Assembly (NCBI RefSeq): GCF_018139145.2
Contig: NC_059477.1
Coordinates: 38,570,502 to 38,634,501 of the forward strand
Reading direction: 5' to 3'
Origin: Gymnogyps californianus
Taxonomy: Eukaryota; Chordata; Aves; Accipitriformes; Cathartidae
Length of the DNA stretch: 64,000 nt
Position 1 is the stretch's first letter; each line of letters begins with the position of its first letter. Of the stretch, positions 52,292 through 64,000 are shown piece after piece. The notes under the pieces are model-generated. The model was not told the origin of the DNA. It worked only from the letters and a program-made list of their open reading frames with translations, and did no database searches. A program made the translations under genes and the position numbers.

Positions 52292-54544
52292 TTATTGGGC
52301 TGTGATATGTGTAAAAATTCAGGCAGCCAAAACACAACACTGTTTTGTCCACAAGACATATTCGTGGTCTCCATGACAATGTTTGTCCCACAAGACCACT
52401 GCCTTGACTTGAATACTGCTGTGGCACTTTAGCCCCTGACTTCAGGTCTTACACTCTCCTGTAACCCTCTTAACTAATGAGTTTGTTAGGGCTAAACAAT
52501 GCATGTTTAACTGAATGCCACAACATGTATTCACTCCATATTTAAAGTGATGTTAACGATTGTGCATAGTTTTACAATGAAATGAAGAAAAGACCATATT
52601 TAAGAGCAGTACATTGTGAGAGGTGACTGGAGCTTGCCTGTGAGTGCCTGCAGTGAGTACACAGTCACTTTGTTCTTGCCGTTTTTTAAAAGTATTCTTG
52701 CTATCCTAGAATGCCAGCAAAACTTTACATGAAAATATTAACATTTCATATGCAGTATCACCTGCCGCCTTCATCTGTTAAAGCTGATGCCTTCAAGGTG
52801 ATATAGCTAGTTGGTCTTTGGACAATAAAAAAACGCAAAACATTTTGTAATAATGATCTCACGGAAAGCAAAAGCACCATCTGACATAGAGAGCACAGAA
52901 AGCGCCGTGGGGCACAGGAGGCACCCAGGGCCCCATCTGGCTTAACTTCTGTTGTCAGCAAGCACAGAGCACTCACTCGTGGATACGTTACTGCTTATGC
53001 CTTGTAACTGGTCAATGATGTTAATTACAATTAGATGTTCATTGCAGAACTTTGTAGCTTGTATGGACAGATGAACATAGACTTGATTAGCTAGCTACAG
53101 ACTAAATGGAAATATTTCTGAAGCTAATGTTTCTGAAAACTATTAACAGAATTTGGTCAAGTAATATTTCCTGTTACTAACTAGCAACAGGGCAACAGAT
53201 CATACAGCCGTATCTCTAAGGAGTACATTGCATGAAAGATATGAATATCCTTATCCAGTCTTGTGGTTTGTGTGTGGATACTCATAGTAATAAATCTCTT
53301 GTCAAAAAACTTTTGCATTGTATCTCTCAGCATCTGTACTCCTACTAAAAAACAGTATTATCCTGTATGTGTTTATTTTTTCCCTTTTTATAGAAGGGTC
53401 AAAAGCCATCTCACATGCTATCGTGCTGATACGCAACTGCTGCCAACTTGGCTCTCCTGTAAGTAGTGTAACATTAAGGTGATGACAAGCAGGAGTTTGC
53501 ACTCCCCACACTCTGGCAGCTGTGCCTCTCTGTACCTTCCAATGGCACTTAAAAAACATGGAAGTGGAAAGACTGTAGAAATAACTTTCTGAAGTTCTGC
53601 TGGGCAGAAGAAAACTATATTTAAGAATAATGAACAATGGATAACAAAATACAGAACACATCTCGCTTTGAAAAACAGCACCAAAAAGTAAGGGATGACA
53701 AGCAATATGGAGAAGAGAATTAGACATCGTACTGTTCCAACTGAAATAGGAAACAGTTGAGTAAGGATGCATAGGAAAAGCTGTACATCCACTTTGATTT
53801 CAACAGAAGCTGAACCAACCCAATGGCTCACCCCTGTGCAAAATCCTCCCGACCCTCTTTTCAATGATTAGTGAATCATCTACGCAGCTACAAGACAGGG
53901 AGCACCTGGCTCAGCAAGAGGCCTTCAGGAAAGGATCTAAAGAGTGGGAGGATCTCAAAGCAAACATAAAGGTCCCAGTCCTATTGGTCTTCTCTTGACA
54001 GCGGCAGATATAGCTTGAGTTGGTCTTACTCTCACACTGTCCATTGCATCTTCTCTGGCAGATGCTTACCCACTCTGTTTTGCGAAGTCACTTCCTGCTG
54101 TGACCATGTTCAAGCACTGTTTTAAAACTGTTTTTTGTTTATCTTGGATTCTTTTACAGGTCCGGTTTAGAGTGTGGCAACACAAACTGCTTTCTGTTGA
54201 CTTCCCTCAGTTGAGGGAGTGACAGCTGGAAGGACGTGGAAAGAACAAGAGCACAAAAATGTAACTGGAAGAGGGAAATCAGGATGACTAAATCACTTTT
54301 ACCAAGGTAACACCTAACCCAGAATCTAGCCCCAAGTCAGTTATATCACAGTGCTAAGGAAACACTGCAGAAAAATAGTAAGTATTATACTGAAGTGTTT
54401 ACAACAGGAAACAAACAAAAAACTTGCCTACTTGCCTTAGCTTCCTAGGAAAACGAAGACCAAATGGAGACTACACAAAGCGCAGCCACTAAATAATCAG
54501 AAGTTTGGATGAAGGAGGTGCTGGTGGTGGGGAATATATGGAAA

Positions 54545-54840
54545 AATGTTGCAAGAAGTGAGTTTTCTTAGTCTAGATTAAAAGAAGGCCTGTTAGTTGT
54601 CCTGAAGTATCTAAAAAGTCACTACAAAAGGAGGGAAATAAACTATTCTTCATGTCAGCTTGCAGCATAATTAAAGGCAATAACTTTAAGTTGTAAGAGG
54701 CAAGGAACGTATAGGTTCATGGAATCTCTTCTCTGAATATGAAACTGTTAAACAAAACCTCCTTGAGGAATGTTGCAGGCTAGTTTTTTCTGCCTTCAAA
54801 AAAGGTGGTAAAATAGGTGACTCTAACTCTAATCTCTACT
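54545..54840 (+). mobile_element. Decayed CR1-like LINE 3' region
   Basis: Word order resembles the 3' part of older CR1 LINEs: AGATTAAAAGAAGGC, GGAGGGAAATAAACT, CTTTAAGTTGTAAGAGGCAA, GGTTCATGGAA, GAAACTGTTAAACA, then TTGAGGAATGTTGCAGG. A weaker CR1-like stretch at about 53905-53985 (CAGGAAAGGATCTAAAGAG) may belong to the same insertion. Boundaries are approximate and the match is from memory. Confidence 0.45.
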
Positions 54841-55785
54841 CTTTTTCCGTATAAACATTATGTAACTTATCTCCACGCTGTGAGATAAGTAAGAACAAAA
54901 TAAAAACTCGCATCAAAAATGTTACAAGCACAAATTCAAGCATTCAAATGTTAGCAAGAATTACAATTCCTGTATTGTCTTAAATTATCCCATGATATGA
55001 CCAATCAAAATTCTTCGATTACATCCATGCTTATTATTATTTCAAAACACCCTGCCTCATGCCCTGGAGAGTGACTATTGCATTCTTACATTATGTGATG
55101 CCTCGTGCCCTTTGACAGAAGTGCTTTTTGTTCAAACCCTGCTCTGCATACAAAGCTGTTCATTTCCAAATGGGCACTTCACCCATGTTCGCACCGCTGT
55201 TTCCCACTGCTTCCCACATATTAATGAATTCTTCTTCACAAAATCCAAGCTTAAATGAAGTAATCTCCCATAGAACTTGAACCCAGAATTTCAAAACTAC
55301 CCACTAATTAAGACCGCTCAACTTAAAATATGTTAAGCCTGATATTGCACAGCCTGATTTTGCCTTTGACACTGAGACATTATATTTTCAAAACCTTATT
55401 CCAAATCACAGACAGTTGAACACAGTCAAAACTTCTGCATACCAAGGACACAGGTGGCTCATGCTGGCTATTCAAATAATATAAAATACATAAGCAGTAG
55501 TGTCTTGTAGAACATTTGGCTAAAATAATTCACCGGCAACAGACAGGAATCCTCTCCTAAAATCTTGGACAAAATCCTAAGTAGAATTCAGTTTTCTTTC
55601 CCAAGAAAAAAATATTTACTCTTCACACTATCCCTACCTCCTTCATGTCCTTCCTACCAAATGTAGATAGCAAATGAGGAAAGCTTCATCAAGCCTGAGA
55701 GTCGCTATGGTCTACAATGTGTAAGCCAGCTGTGGTAAGAGAAATGAATGTCTGCGCATGTGTATTTTATGTGTATATCATACAC

Positions 55786-55802
55786 AGACACACACACACA
55801 CT
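55786..55802. repeat. (CA)n microsatellite
   Basis: Short CA repeat beginning GACACAC, next to TA and TG alternations at 55756-55782. Confidence 0.8.
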
Positions 55803-56845
55803 ATATAAGCCACCTGACTTAAACAACTCTGAACAGTCTCAGCTGTTAACTGAATTGGGTATGACCTGTAGGCATTCAAATCTTTCAAAATAAAGCTGCC
55901 AGTATATTGAGTGTTTAAACATGCAGTTAAGTGCCAATATTAAGATTTCACTTTTGAAAATGTCAGAATATATATCAATTTTTGAAATGTGAGCTGCATA
56001 CACTAAAGTATTATGATATACTAAAATATTACCATGTTCAGAAAACTGCCTATGTGACAAATAACAAAACAATAATTTAACAAGGAGACTAATACATAAA
56101 AAAACAGCCAAACAAACAAATCCTTGAACTTTCAGAAGATGTAACATTTTCACATCAGTAAACCATGTCAGACACTCAGGAATACAAACAAGAGCTTGGC
56201 TTGGTGTAGTCAACCGATTTCTCTTCCAATTTAAATATTTCGGTTAGAGGTCTGATTTTCTGTTGAAGACAGTGTAATCCCTGTTGGAAAAGCAGTTTGC
56301 TTGTTCTCCTCTCCTTATGCTCAGACAAATGAGCCGTGCCAGCAGAAAGTACCATGTATTATCATTCTGCTGGCTAAGATCAGCCAAGAGGTGGTGCTGT
56401 ACAATTTTTGTGTCTGAAGAAGTCTATAAGCAAAATTGTACGTTTGTAAAACTTACCAAACTGTAAGATTGTAAGTGGTTATTTTTCAGGAGGTAAAAAA
56501 GGCAGTGAGTTTCAAATATCCTACTATTAATATAATGTTCTCATTTAAAATCTGTTAAATATAAATCCCTGAGTATTTTTGTTTGGGGTTTGTAGATTTG
56601 CTGTCAAATCCTAATGAATAAAAATGATTAAATCAAGCTGAAGTAGAATCAATGAGTCCACTTTTTTTCCTGATGGCCTTCTTCTAGACTTCTCTATGCT
56701 AAAAGTATGCATCTTCAATGAACTAATTACCCATTGATTCAAGGTAAACATGTTTTCAAGTGCCAGTTTGGACACTGTCCAAACTCATAAATTCTGTAGC
56801 TTAGAAACTCTAAGCCCGAGGCCAACTGCAAACTGAGACCAAATT

Positions 56846-56884
56846 TGTGTGTGTGTGTGCGCATATGTTTGTGTGCGTGTGTGT
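56846..56884. repeat. (TG)n microsatellite with GCGC and CATATG interruptions
   Basis: TG repeat of 23 strictly alternating bases (56846-56868), then a second TG block with one CG step to 56884. Confidence 0.85.
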
Positions 56885-59800
56885 TATCTTATCTCTGAAA
56901 ATGAATTCACTAGCTCAAGCTAACTGGTAATGAGCAAACTTAAAGTAAAAAAAAAAGTTTCTAGCAGTAGGGCATATTCATTTTGAAAACTAAAGAAAGC
57001 AAGTGCTCCCCCACTTTCAGTTACTTTGCTACAGATTTCAATATGGTAAAGCAGCAATTGATTTTTCTTCCACTGTGGTTTGACATAGGTGTGTATTTTG
57101 ATAGATAACTTTAGACAACTTATTTAACAGCTACGTAACTGATCAAACAGGAGAAAGAGAAATTTTGTCAGTAACTTGGAAATACTCATCTTTAAACAAA
57201 ACCTGCTCATCACCCACAACGTCCATAACCTTCTACCCAACGCAGTAATTAGCCTTCTCAACCACAACAGGAGAAAACTGCTCATACTGCTTTATGGATG
57301 CAAAACGAAATACAACTTTTAAACTTATAATTCAATTGCAGTCTCTGTTAAAATCAAGGCAATTCTTAAAAGGCAAGGATGCAGCCTGTGGACAGGAACT
57401 TTTGCAGATGTTCCATTGTACATTTTTTATTTTGGTATCAAAATCCTTTGAAAACCCAGTGTTCAGTTTCATTTGCAGTAAATCCTACCACCTCTAAAAG
57501 AGAAGCAAAAAAACCCTAAAATTTATTTTTTTGACCCTTTTTCCTTAAAACCTCTCCAACTCTTTCAAGTGGAGAAACAAAACAAACTGTTACTTTGGTA
57601 ATGTTTCAGCCACACTTTTTAAATACCAACATTGAAGTGCTAGTAAATACATTTATTCACATTTATTCTTCTAGTATCCCATTCTTTGATGTTATAAGCT
57701 TATAGACACGTACACATATACAGCCTCCCATACCGAGGAAGTGTAACACAAGGCTAGAATCTCCCTGCCAGACAGACATAGTCCTAAGCGTCCCTAATGA
57801 CAGAGATTACAACTTTTACAGGAGTCATATGCTAACGTCTCCTCAGCCTTGTAAAGTTTTCCTGTATCTATCAAAGTCTCTGCTAATTAAAATTATTTTT
57901 TTCCTGTCCTTTCTTTGACAAAGAGAATAATAAACCACCTTTCTATTTAACTAGTCTTTTATAGAAAATAGTTATGGATTTTTTCAACCTTCTCTTTTCT
58001 AGATTAGATTACCACAGTTCCTGCAAGTTTTACACAGGCCATGGGTTTTTTACATCTTTTATTTCTTATTATTATCTCTAGATTTCCTCCAGCCTTTCTA
58101 TATCTTCCACCAAAAGGGATCACATTTTAGCTGAGCTTTAGCAAGGCACGTTCACACTGCTAAGCATAGCAATGAGGGCACTGACATGCAAGAAACCTCA
58201 GGAAAACAAAATTTGGAAAAACAATATGAAAAACTAACTAACCATGTAACCAGCCCTGAGAGAACAGCAGTTTCTATCAGGATGATATCATCGTACTGCT
58301 GATGAATTAACTGAATGGGTTTCATCATTTTTGCAAGTGTGGGTGGTTCTGGTTAATCCACAACAAGAATAATGCCAATGTTTTTATACTTCAAACACTG
58401 CGTATACACAGGCGGTGATCTATCATCAGCAAAGAAGGAAATGAATGGCATGACAATAGCTTATTAGAAATCCTGTGGTTTACACAATTTTGTACTGCTA
58501 CAATACAAAGCCTGATGTAAAAACAAGAAGAAATGTGTGGTCATCACTAGGAAAAAGGATTCAGGAAACTTTATAACATCATAATACAGTATCTGCGTTA
58601 AACATGAACTTTTTGTTACTATTTTAATTTTCTTCATTTTCTAGAAAAAACTTAAAAGTCCCTCTCTCTCTATACACACACTCTCTAAGTCCATGATAAT
58701 GCAAATACATCTTAAAAAAAAAAGGGTCCTAAGCAGTTATTTTTTAAGATATTTTTCTGTGCTTCCACTCGTGCAGTACTCTAATTCATATTGGAACCTG
58801 TCTTCAACATAAATGACCTTACAGAAGCTGGTTAGATAATAAGACAATCAGGTAATTAAAAAAAAAAATAAAAGGAGAATTCAAATGGACATGAACATAA
58901 TGTACGTGCATTATAGAGCCTTAAACTCTCATTTATATTCTCATTCAGAAACAAAGTGGCCTCAATTCTCTCTAGCTTAATTGCTTTCATCTTGAAGAAA
59001 ATCATCGATAGGGTGATTTAAATCATGTAGCTTTTGCCTGGACATTTCAGTTATTAAAAAAAAAAACGTACTTCAAGACTTCCATACTAGGCAGAATAAC
59101 ATGCTCATTTTCCATCTCCTTCACAAATAACAAATTCTAATTCATAGATTCACAGTAATTTCAGTAAAAGATGAGCATTTTGATCAGAAGCTTAATTAGC
59201 TGAGGACTGAAGGACAGGGATCTGAGGACACGCATAAGAGTAACTACACTAATTACACAGAGACAGTTTAAAACAAAAGTGAGAGGACATGTGTTGTATC
59301 AGCTGTGAATTGCCCCAAGCAATCAAACTCACGGAGTTTTATTAGTGTTGTTGCGGTTCACATGTTCAGCCTGGTTTGTTGAGATGGTTCAAATGGTTAG
59401 TAACCAAAAGCGTGAGGGACACCCCATAACAAAGCAGGCTGGGGTAACGAAGATGCTGTAGGCAGATGACAGCTGAGTTCTTCAGGTGGGGTCAGGAGAA
59501 CCTGAGCCAAGTGAGAGAGGCGTGATGCTGCATTCAAGGTCCTCTGGACCAACTAGCTGAAAGGCAACTTTTGATAAGTGAAAAAAGTTTTACTGACTTA
59601 TAAGCTATTTTATTTTTTGCAATTTTTTTACAAACTACAGCTATTTTGTGATTTCATCGATGTTTTTGTATTCCCCCTGAATTTTTTCCATAATTATTGA
59701 CACCACTCAAATATTGTTTGCTACTAGTAGCAACATAGCTATGAAATCCATTACCGGGCACATGCGGCATAAGAAAAAAGCTTACTTAAGTTCATGTTGC

Positions 59801-61767
59801 AACAGATGTTTCATCAGTATTACACTAGTTAGCTTTTTATTCTCCAGACAGCAGTACTGATTATTAGATAATACCATTGCTCAGAACATCAGTAAGCTAT
59901 TCTAATAACACTGCCAGTGTTCACTTTGCCAACTCTTTCACAAAGTTTTATGATCACTGGAAAAATATATTCTTTATCACTCACAGATTATCATTGCTAT
60001 TAGTACCTGTTTTTTCTTTGAATGCAACTTGTTTTGGGTACTGAGTACAGTACATCTTCAAGTATATACACAAGATTATTGAATGTAGTCATCAATTATT
60101 AATTTCAGTAATATTTGATTAATAAAAAGGTTTGCACAATAGCAAATGCGCTCACGTAATTACTTGAAAACATGCATGTACCAAACCTGTTCAAGCTTAT
60201 TCTATTTTTATTGTCTTGATTATAGTAGTCACTCTGATCCAAATCTATAACCTGATGTTGTTAATGAGCTCCCTTTTAACGCAGTTATGTAATGTGCTTG
60301 ATATTTTGATTCCTTCAGTTTTGTCAGTGACTGAATACTTTTCAGCTGTATTAGCTGACCTTTTCATACAAGTTTGTATCTTTCTGTGTTCATAAATCCA
60401 AATTATTTTTTTTTAGTTTATTGAAGAAAAAACATTATTTCTTCTGTTTTCTGTTTGCACACACATGCAAACTCATATCATGTTATTTTGGGAAAGAGGG
60501 CAGATGAAGTTGCCCCTAGTTCCTTTTTGTTATTAAGAGCAGTAGCAGCAGCAAGGTTTCCTAGTGAGCAGATCTATACTGCTGCACAAGAAACAAAGTT
60601 TCAAAGGAGATTAGGTCCAGGGGGAAATGTAAAGGTGACAAGAGTTTTATGCCTCAGTTTAGTTAGCAACAATTAAAATTAAAAGATGGAATAGCATAGA
60701 ACTGGAAGCAGTTTTCTGAAAACCTGAGATGAGACAAAAAAATCTTTTTTCCTAAATGTTTATCAAGCATTTGAGCTAAATAGATGACAACAGAGGTAAA
60801 CATAATTTTAAAGGATTTTTTTTGGTCTGATTAAGTATCTTTTCTCCTCTCAGTCATTTTGGCTCCACTATTATACCATTTCCAACCATTCACAGCCTGA
60901 AAGAGGTTGTGGAGGGGGAGGATGAGCAACAAAATCTGAATTCTTAATGAAAACTTTCATATTATGATTAGTTATTACAAAGTTTTTTGGGTTTTTTTTG
61001 TGGGTTTTTTTAATGAAGAAGATTCTTTTTCAGGTCACCTTTAAAACTTTCTAGAAGTTAGTGTGTCTTATATGTATCTTACAGCTCTTTGAAACTGCTT
61101 TGTGACAAGAAAAGGAACTGAGCTCTTTTAATAATGGCATGTTATTAAAATACTAATGATTTTGCTGTTTAAAAGTGAGCTCTAATGATTATAACACTCC
61201 TCTTTGATCAGCAGAAAATGGTGACTAAGCTGAGAGGGAAAAAAAAAAAAAAAATCTCTCCCAAGCCTTGTGGCTGCTATAAAAGCTCAGAGACAAGAGA
61301 GTAAAAAGAGAATAAAAAAGGCAGCAGACAATAGGTGTAGATGTTTTATTTTTATCCTGAAAGACTCCCCTGTCTAAATAACAATGAAGCAAATAAAGAA
61401 AAATATATACTGGTTTGACCTCCCCTGCTTTTTGCATTCCTGCTCTCTTCCTCCCCTCTAAGAAACTTGATCTCCTCACTGATAACAAATTCCTTGACTT
61501 TCTCTCCCTTTTCCATGTTCGAGAAATCACTCAAAATCCAATTGCCATTTATCGCACTGTCAGGGCATTCTGCCAGGTCAGGCCAAAGACTTTTTTCTTT
61601 CTCTTTGCCTACCCAATCAACCTCTCGGGCATCACACCGTCTCCAGCTACTTGTCTAAGAACAGGCGTGAAGCAAAAGGCCATGCCCCTCCGCAGCCCGG
61701 ACACGGGGACCCCCTTCACTAATCAGGCTAAATGGGAGAAACAATTCAAATCAAATAATTTCTAACT

Positions 61768-61801
61768 AAAAAAAAAAAAAAGAAAGAAAAAAAAGAAAAA
61801 A
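61768..61801. repeat. A-rich tract
   Basis: Purine-only A/G tract of about 34 bp (A14 then GAAAGAAAA-type units), next to a GC-richer patch at 61850-62030. A second run of 16 A lies at 61239-61254. Confidence 0.85.
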
Positions 61802-64000
61802 GTAGGGGTTTAAAGTAAAGATACTTTTAATACTCTCACTAAGGTCCAAAATGTTGAAGTGCACAGCCCAGTCTGTGGCTACACGCCCAAGTGCCGGCAG
61901 TGCCACCCAGCTCTCCTCCTCGCCAGGTCCCAGAGCGGCACCCGCTCTCTCGCCCTCTGAATGGGGAGGGGGATCTGCAGGGAAGCCAAAATCCCTCCTG
62001 GCACAGCCCAGGACCCCGCTTTACTCTGTAGGTGTGTTTTGTTACCCATTCATTTACCTTATATTATGCTTAACTCAAGGCAAATAAAAGGTAAATGCAA
62101 ACACTGTTCATCGTGTCTAAGACAGTGCATTTATGATTTGGCTTTTTTGAAAGATATAGGTACAGAAAAGAAAAAAAATGAAATTACTTTCAGTAAAGTT
62201 GATTCAGAAAGATCTCTCTCCACCTCCGCATCAGCTTACTTGCTCTTTTCTGGCTATGGAAGGTTTTGTAATACAGGATTTCAGGGTTGGCCTCGGGCTC
62301 TGTCTAGTCAGACACTCCGTCAAAGACTTTACCCATGCAAAAGTTTCTCTTAGCTTTTTTCTAAGATCCCACCAAGTAGGATAGCTCTTACTGGCTTACC
62401 AGTCTTCTCATGCTGCCAAACTGGTTGAACTGTCAGCCCAAAAATCATTCTATTTATATCTTCACAGGGAAAAAAAAGAAAAAGAAAAGAAAATTTCGAC
62501 CTCTTAAGGGTTGTTTTCCATCCGCTGGGGTGGCTTTTCCACACCCCAGGCACTATCTCCTGTGCACAACTCTCTAGCAAGGAAAACTTTCAATTCAATG
62601 ATGTGTAAAACCTTTCCCATTCCCTTGGCTTTTTAGTGTGAACTGCTCAGTGGACCTTACATTACATTTTGATCTGTCCAATAAACGCAAACATCCCAGG
62701 AGGATAATCACGCACAGCTTGAGTAAGAATATACACAACAGCAGCTAATCACGCTGGACGATCACAGGGTTCACATGACCAACCTCCAACTTCTTCCTCT
62801 TACGCCTACCGGAATTATTTCAGAAGCAGAATAAATTTACAAGTAAAAAGAAAAACTCTAAAAGGCAGAAACAACTGTTTCTTATGATTTTTCTAGATCT
62901 TCTCTCAAATATGGTATTTTAAAGATGCTGCTCAACTCGGTCCTTATACAGAAGGCTGCATTTCAAAATGTCCATCTTACCCCTTGCTTTCTCCTATTTT
63001 CTGAAATTTTAGACTGAGGCAAATTTCCCTACTGTGTTTCAAAAATATCATTATGTATTTTTAATTATTATTATTTTCATACTGTGGCTTAGATTTTAGC
63101 CACAGTAAAATCTGTGCTTAGAATACTTAGAATCAAAGAGGAAGTTAATGGAGTAATATTTTTATATTTTTTCCCCAGAACAAATTTCTGAGATGAGGAA
63201 GGGGAAAACTTAAGCTATTAATTCTTCCCTTGTTTCCCTTGTTCACCTTTGTGGATCAGAAAGGTATCAACCGATTGCTATTACAGACTTAAAATGCAAC
63301 AGAATAAATTTTTTTTTACTGTTGTGCAGTTTTGCTTTTTTTTCCTGACTTATTAACGTTACCAAGAAATGGTACATAACACCATAACACATTAATAGAT
63401 GTTGTTCTTCTAACATCATCATATCACAATCTCTTCCTGTACGCATTTAGAAATGTTGTGTGAAAGAAATAAGCAGAGCTTGTGGGTTTTTTTATTTCTA
63501 CAACATAGCAGAAGGAAAAGCCGATTAAAAGATTTATTCAAATATTTACGTGACACACACTGTGGCAGTATTAAAGTGTGAGCTTGCTCCTTTTACAAAT
63601 CTCTTTAGCAGTAAGTCTTTTCTCCCCATTGTTACTAATACAGCTTCTAAATGGTAGTTACAAGCTCCCGTTTCAACGACTTCAGCCTCTAATTGGGCAT
63701 CCTCTCCGATTCTTCTCTCCCTCCTCCTCTTCTCCCCCTCCAGTACGCCTTGCCTTTATAGTGATTCATGTAGGAGGTGTCTAACCCATTTCCTCACTCC
63801 CAGTACTTCTCTACACTCTACTCTGCACATCCTCCCACATGCCAGCTTTGCTCTGCACATCCTCTTTGTAATCTCACCCCATGCGCCCTTTCTCTACACA
63901 TCTCCTTATATTTGGAACAATTTTTGTAAGCGGGTGCTAGATCAATACCCTCTGCGTTTCAAACGCTCTCCTTAAAATTCATCTTTTTCCGTAAGCCTAT

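Larger units (their letters stand above)
41272..64000 (-). other. LRP1B: LRP1B giant intron, second segment
   Basis: Continuation of the intron to the window edge, AT-rich for most of its length. It contains a 28-A run, an (ATCT)n tract, a 118-nt hairpin, diverged direct repeats, CA/TG tracts, a decayed CR1-like region and modestly GC-richer patches near 42480-42880, 59320-59600 and 61400-62060. No exon, RNA gene or second gene is recognised. Confidence 0.83.

Noticed and set aside
53302..53864. Overlapping minus-strand frames of 156 and 148 codons
   Set aside because: Different frames of the same AT-moderate sequence, with no domain or conserved motif. Shadows of chance openness.

Overview
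This window is vertebrate nuclear DNA, almost certainly from a bird. It lies wholly inside one very large gene, LRP1B (low-density lipoprotein receptor-related protein 1B), transcribed on the minus strand. Seven consecutive coding exons can be placed to the base. Each has AG/GT splice sites, and the reading phase carries across every junction. Bird origin is inferred from three solo endogenous-retrovirus LTRs whose sequences match LTR families known from bird genomes, plus decayed CR1-type LINE fragments and introns that are long and AT-rich.

Layout in gene order (right to left). Positions 64000 to 26545 are intron (at least 37.4 kb) with no exon I can recognise. Exons at 26322-26544 and 22635-22806 encode the end of the first YWTD beta-propeller. 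The exon at 20512-20655 encodes a six-cysteine EGF-like module. Exons at 18845-19081, 9665-9845, 6529-6748 and 3598-3787 encode the second beta-propeller. The last ends just before the next EGF-like module, whose exon is not visible in positions 1-3597. Together the seven exons hold 1367 nt, or 455 complete codons. This is part of the extracellular region of an endocytic receptor that handles ligands and releases them at acid pH.

The introns hold the mobile and repetitive DNA. Two solo LTRs of one family sit at 25651-26245 (plus) and 11342-11931 (minus). A third LTR of a different family, with an internal minisatellite of about 50 bp period, sits at 40125-41271 (minus). All three run TG...CA between perfect 5-bp target-site duplications. 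The plus-strand LTR lies only 76 bp past an exon's splice donor and points back across that exon. Other items are a near-perfect 118-nt hairpin at 46156-46273, a 37-bp strictly alternating purine-pyrimidine tract at 28333-28369, a GC-rich block split by the second LTR at 10.7-12.2 kb, a pair of diverged 79-bp direct repeats 768 bp apart, and several microsatellites.

I found no prokaryotic-type system, no CRISPR array, no tRNA or rRNA gene and no second protein-coding gene. Most open frames outside the exons look like chance.
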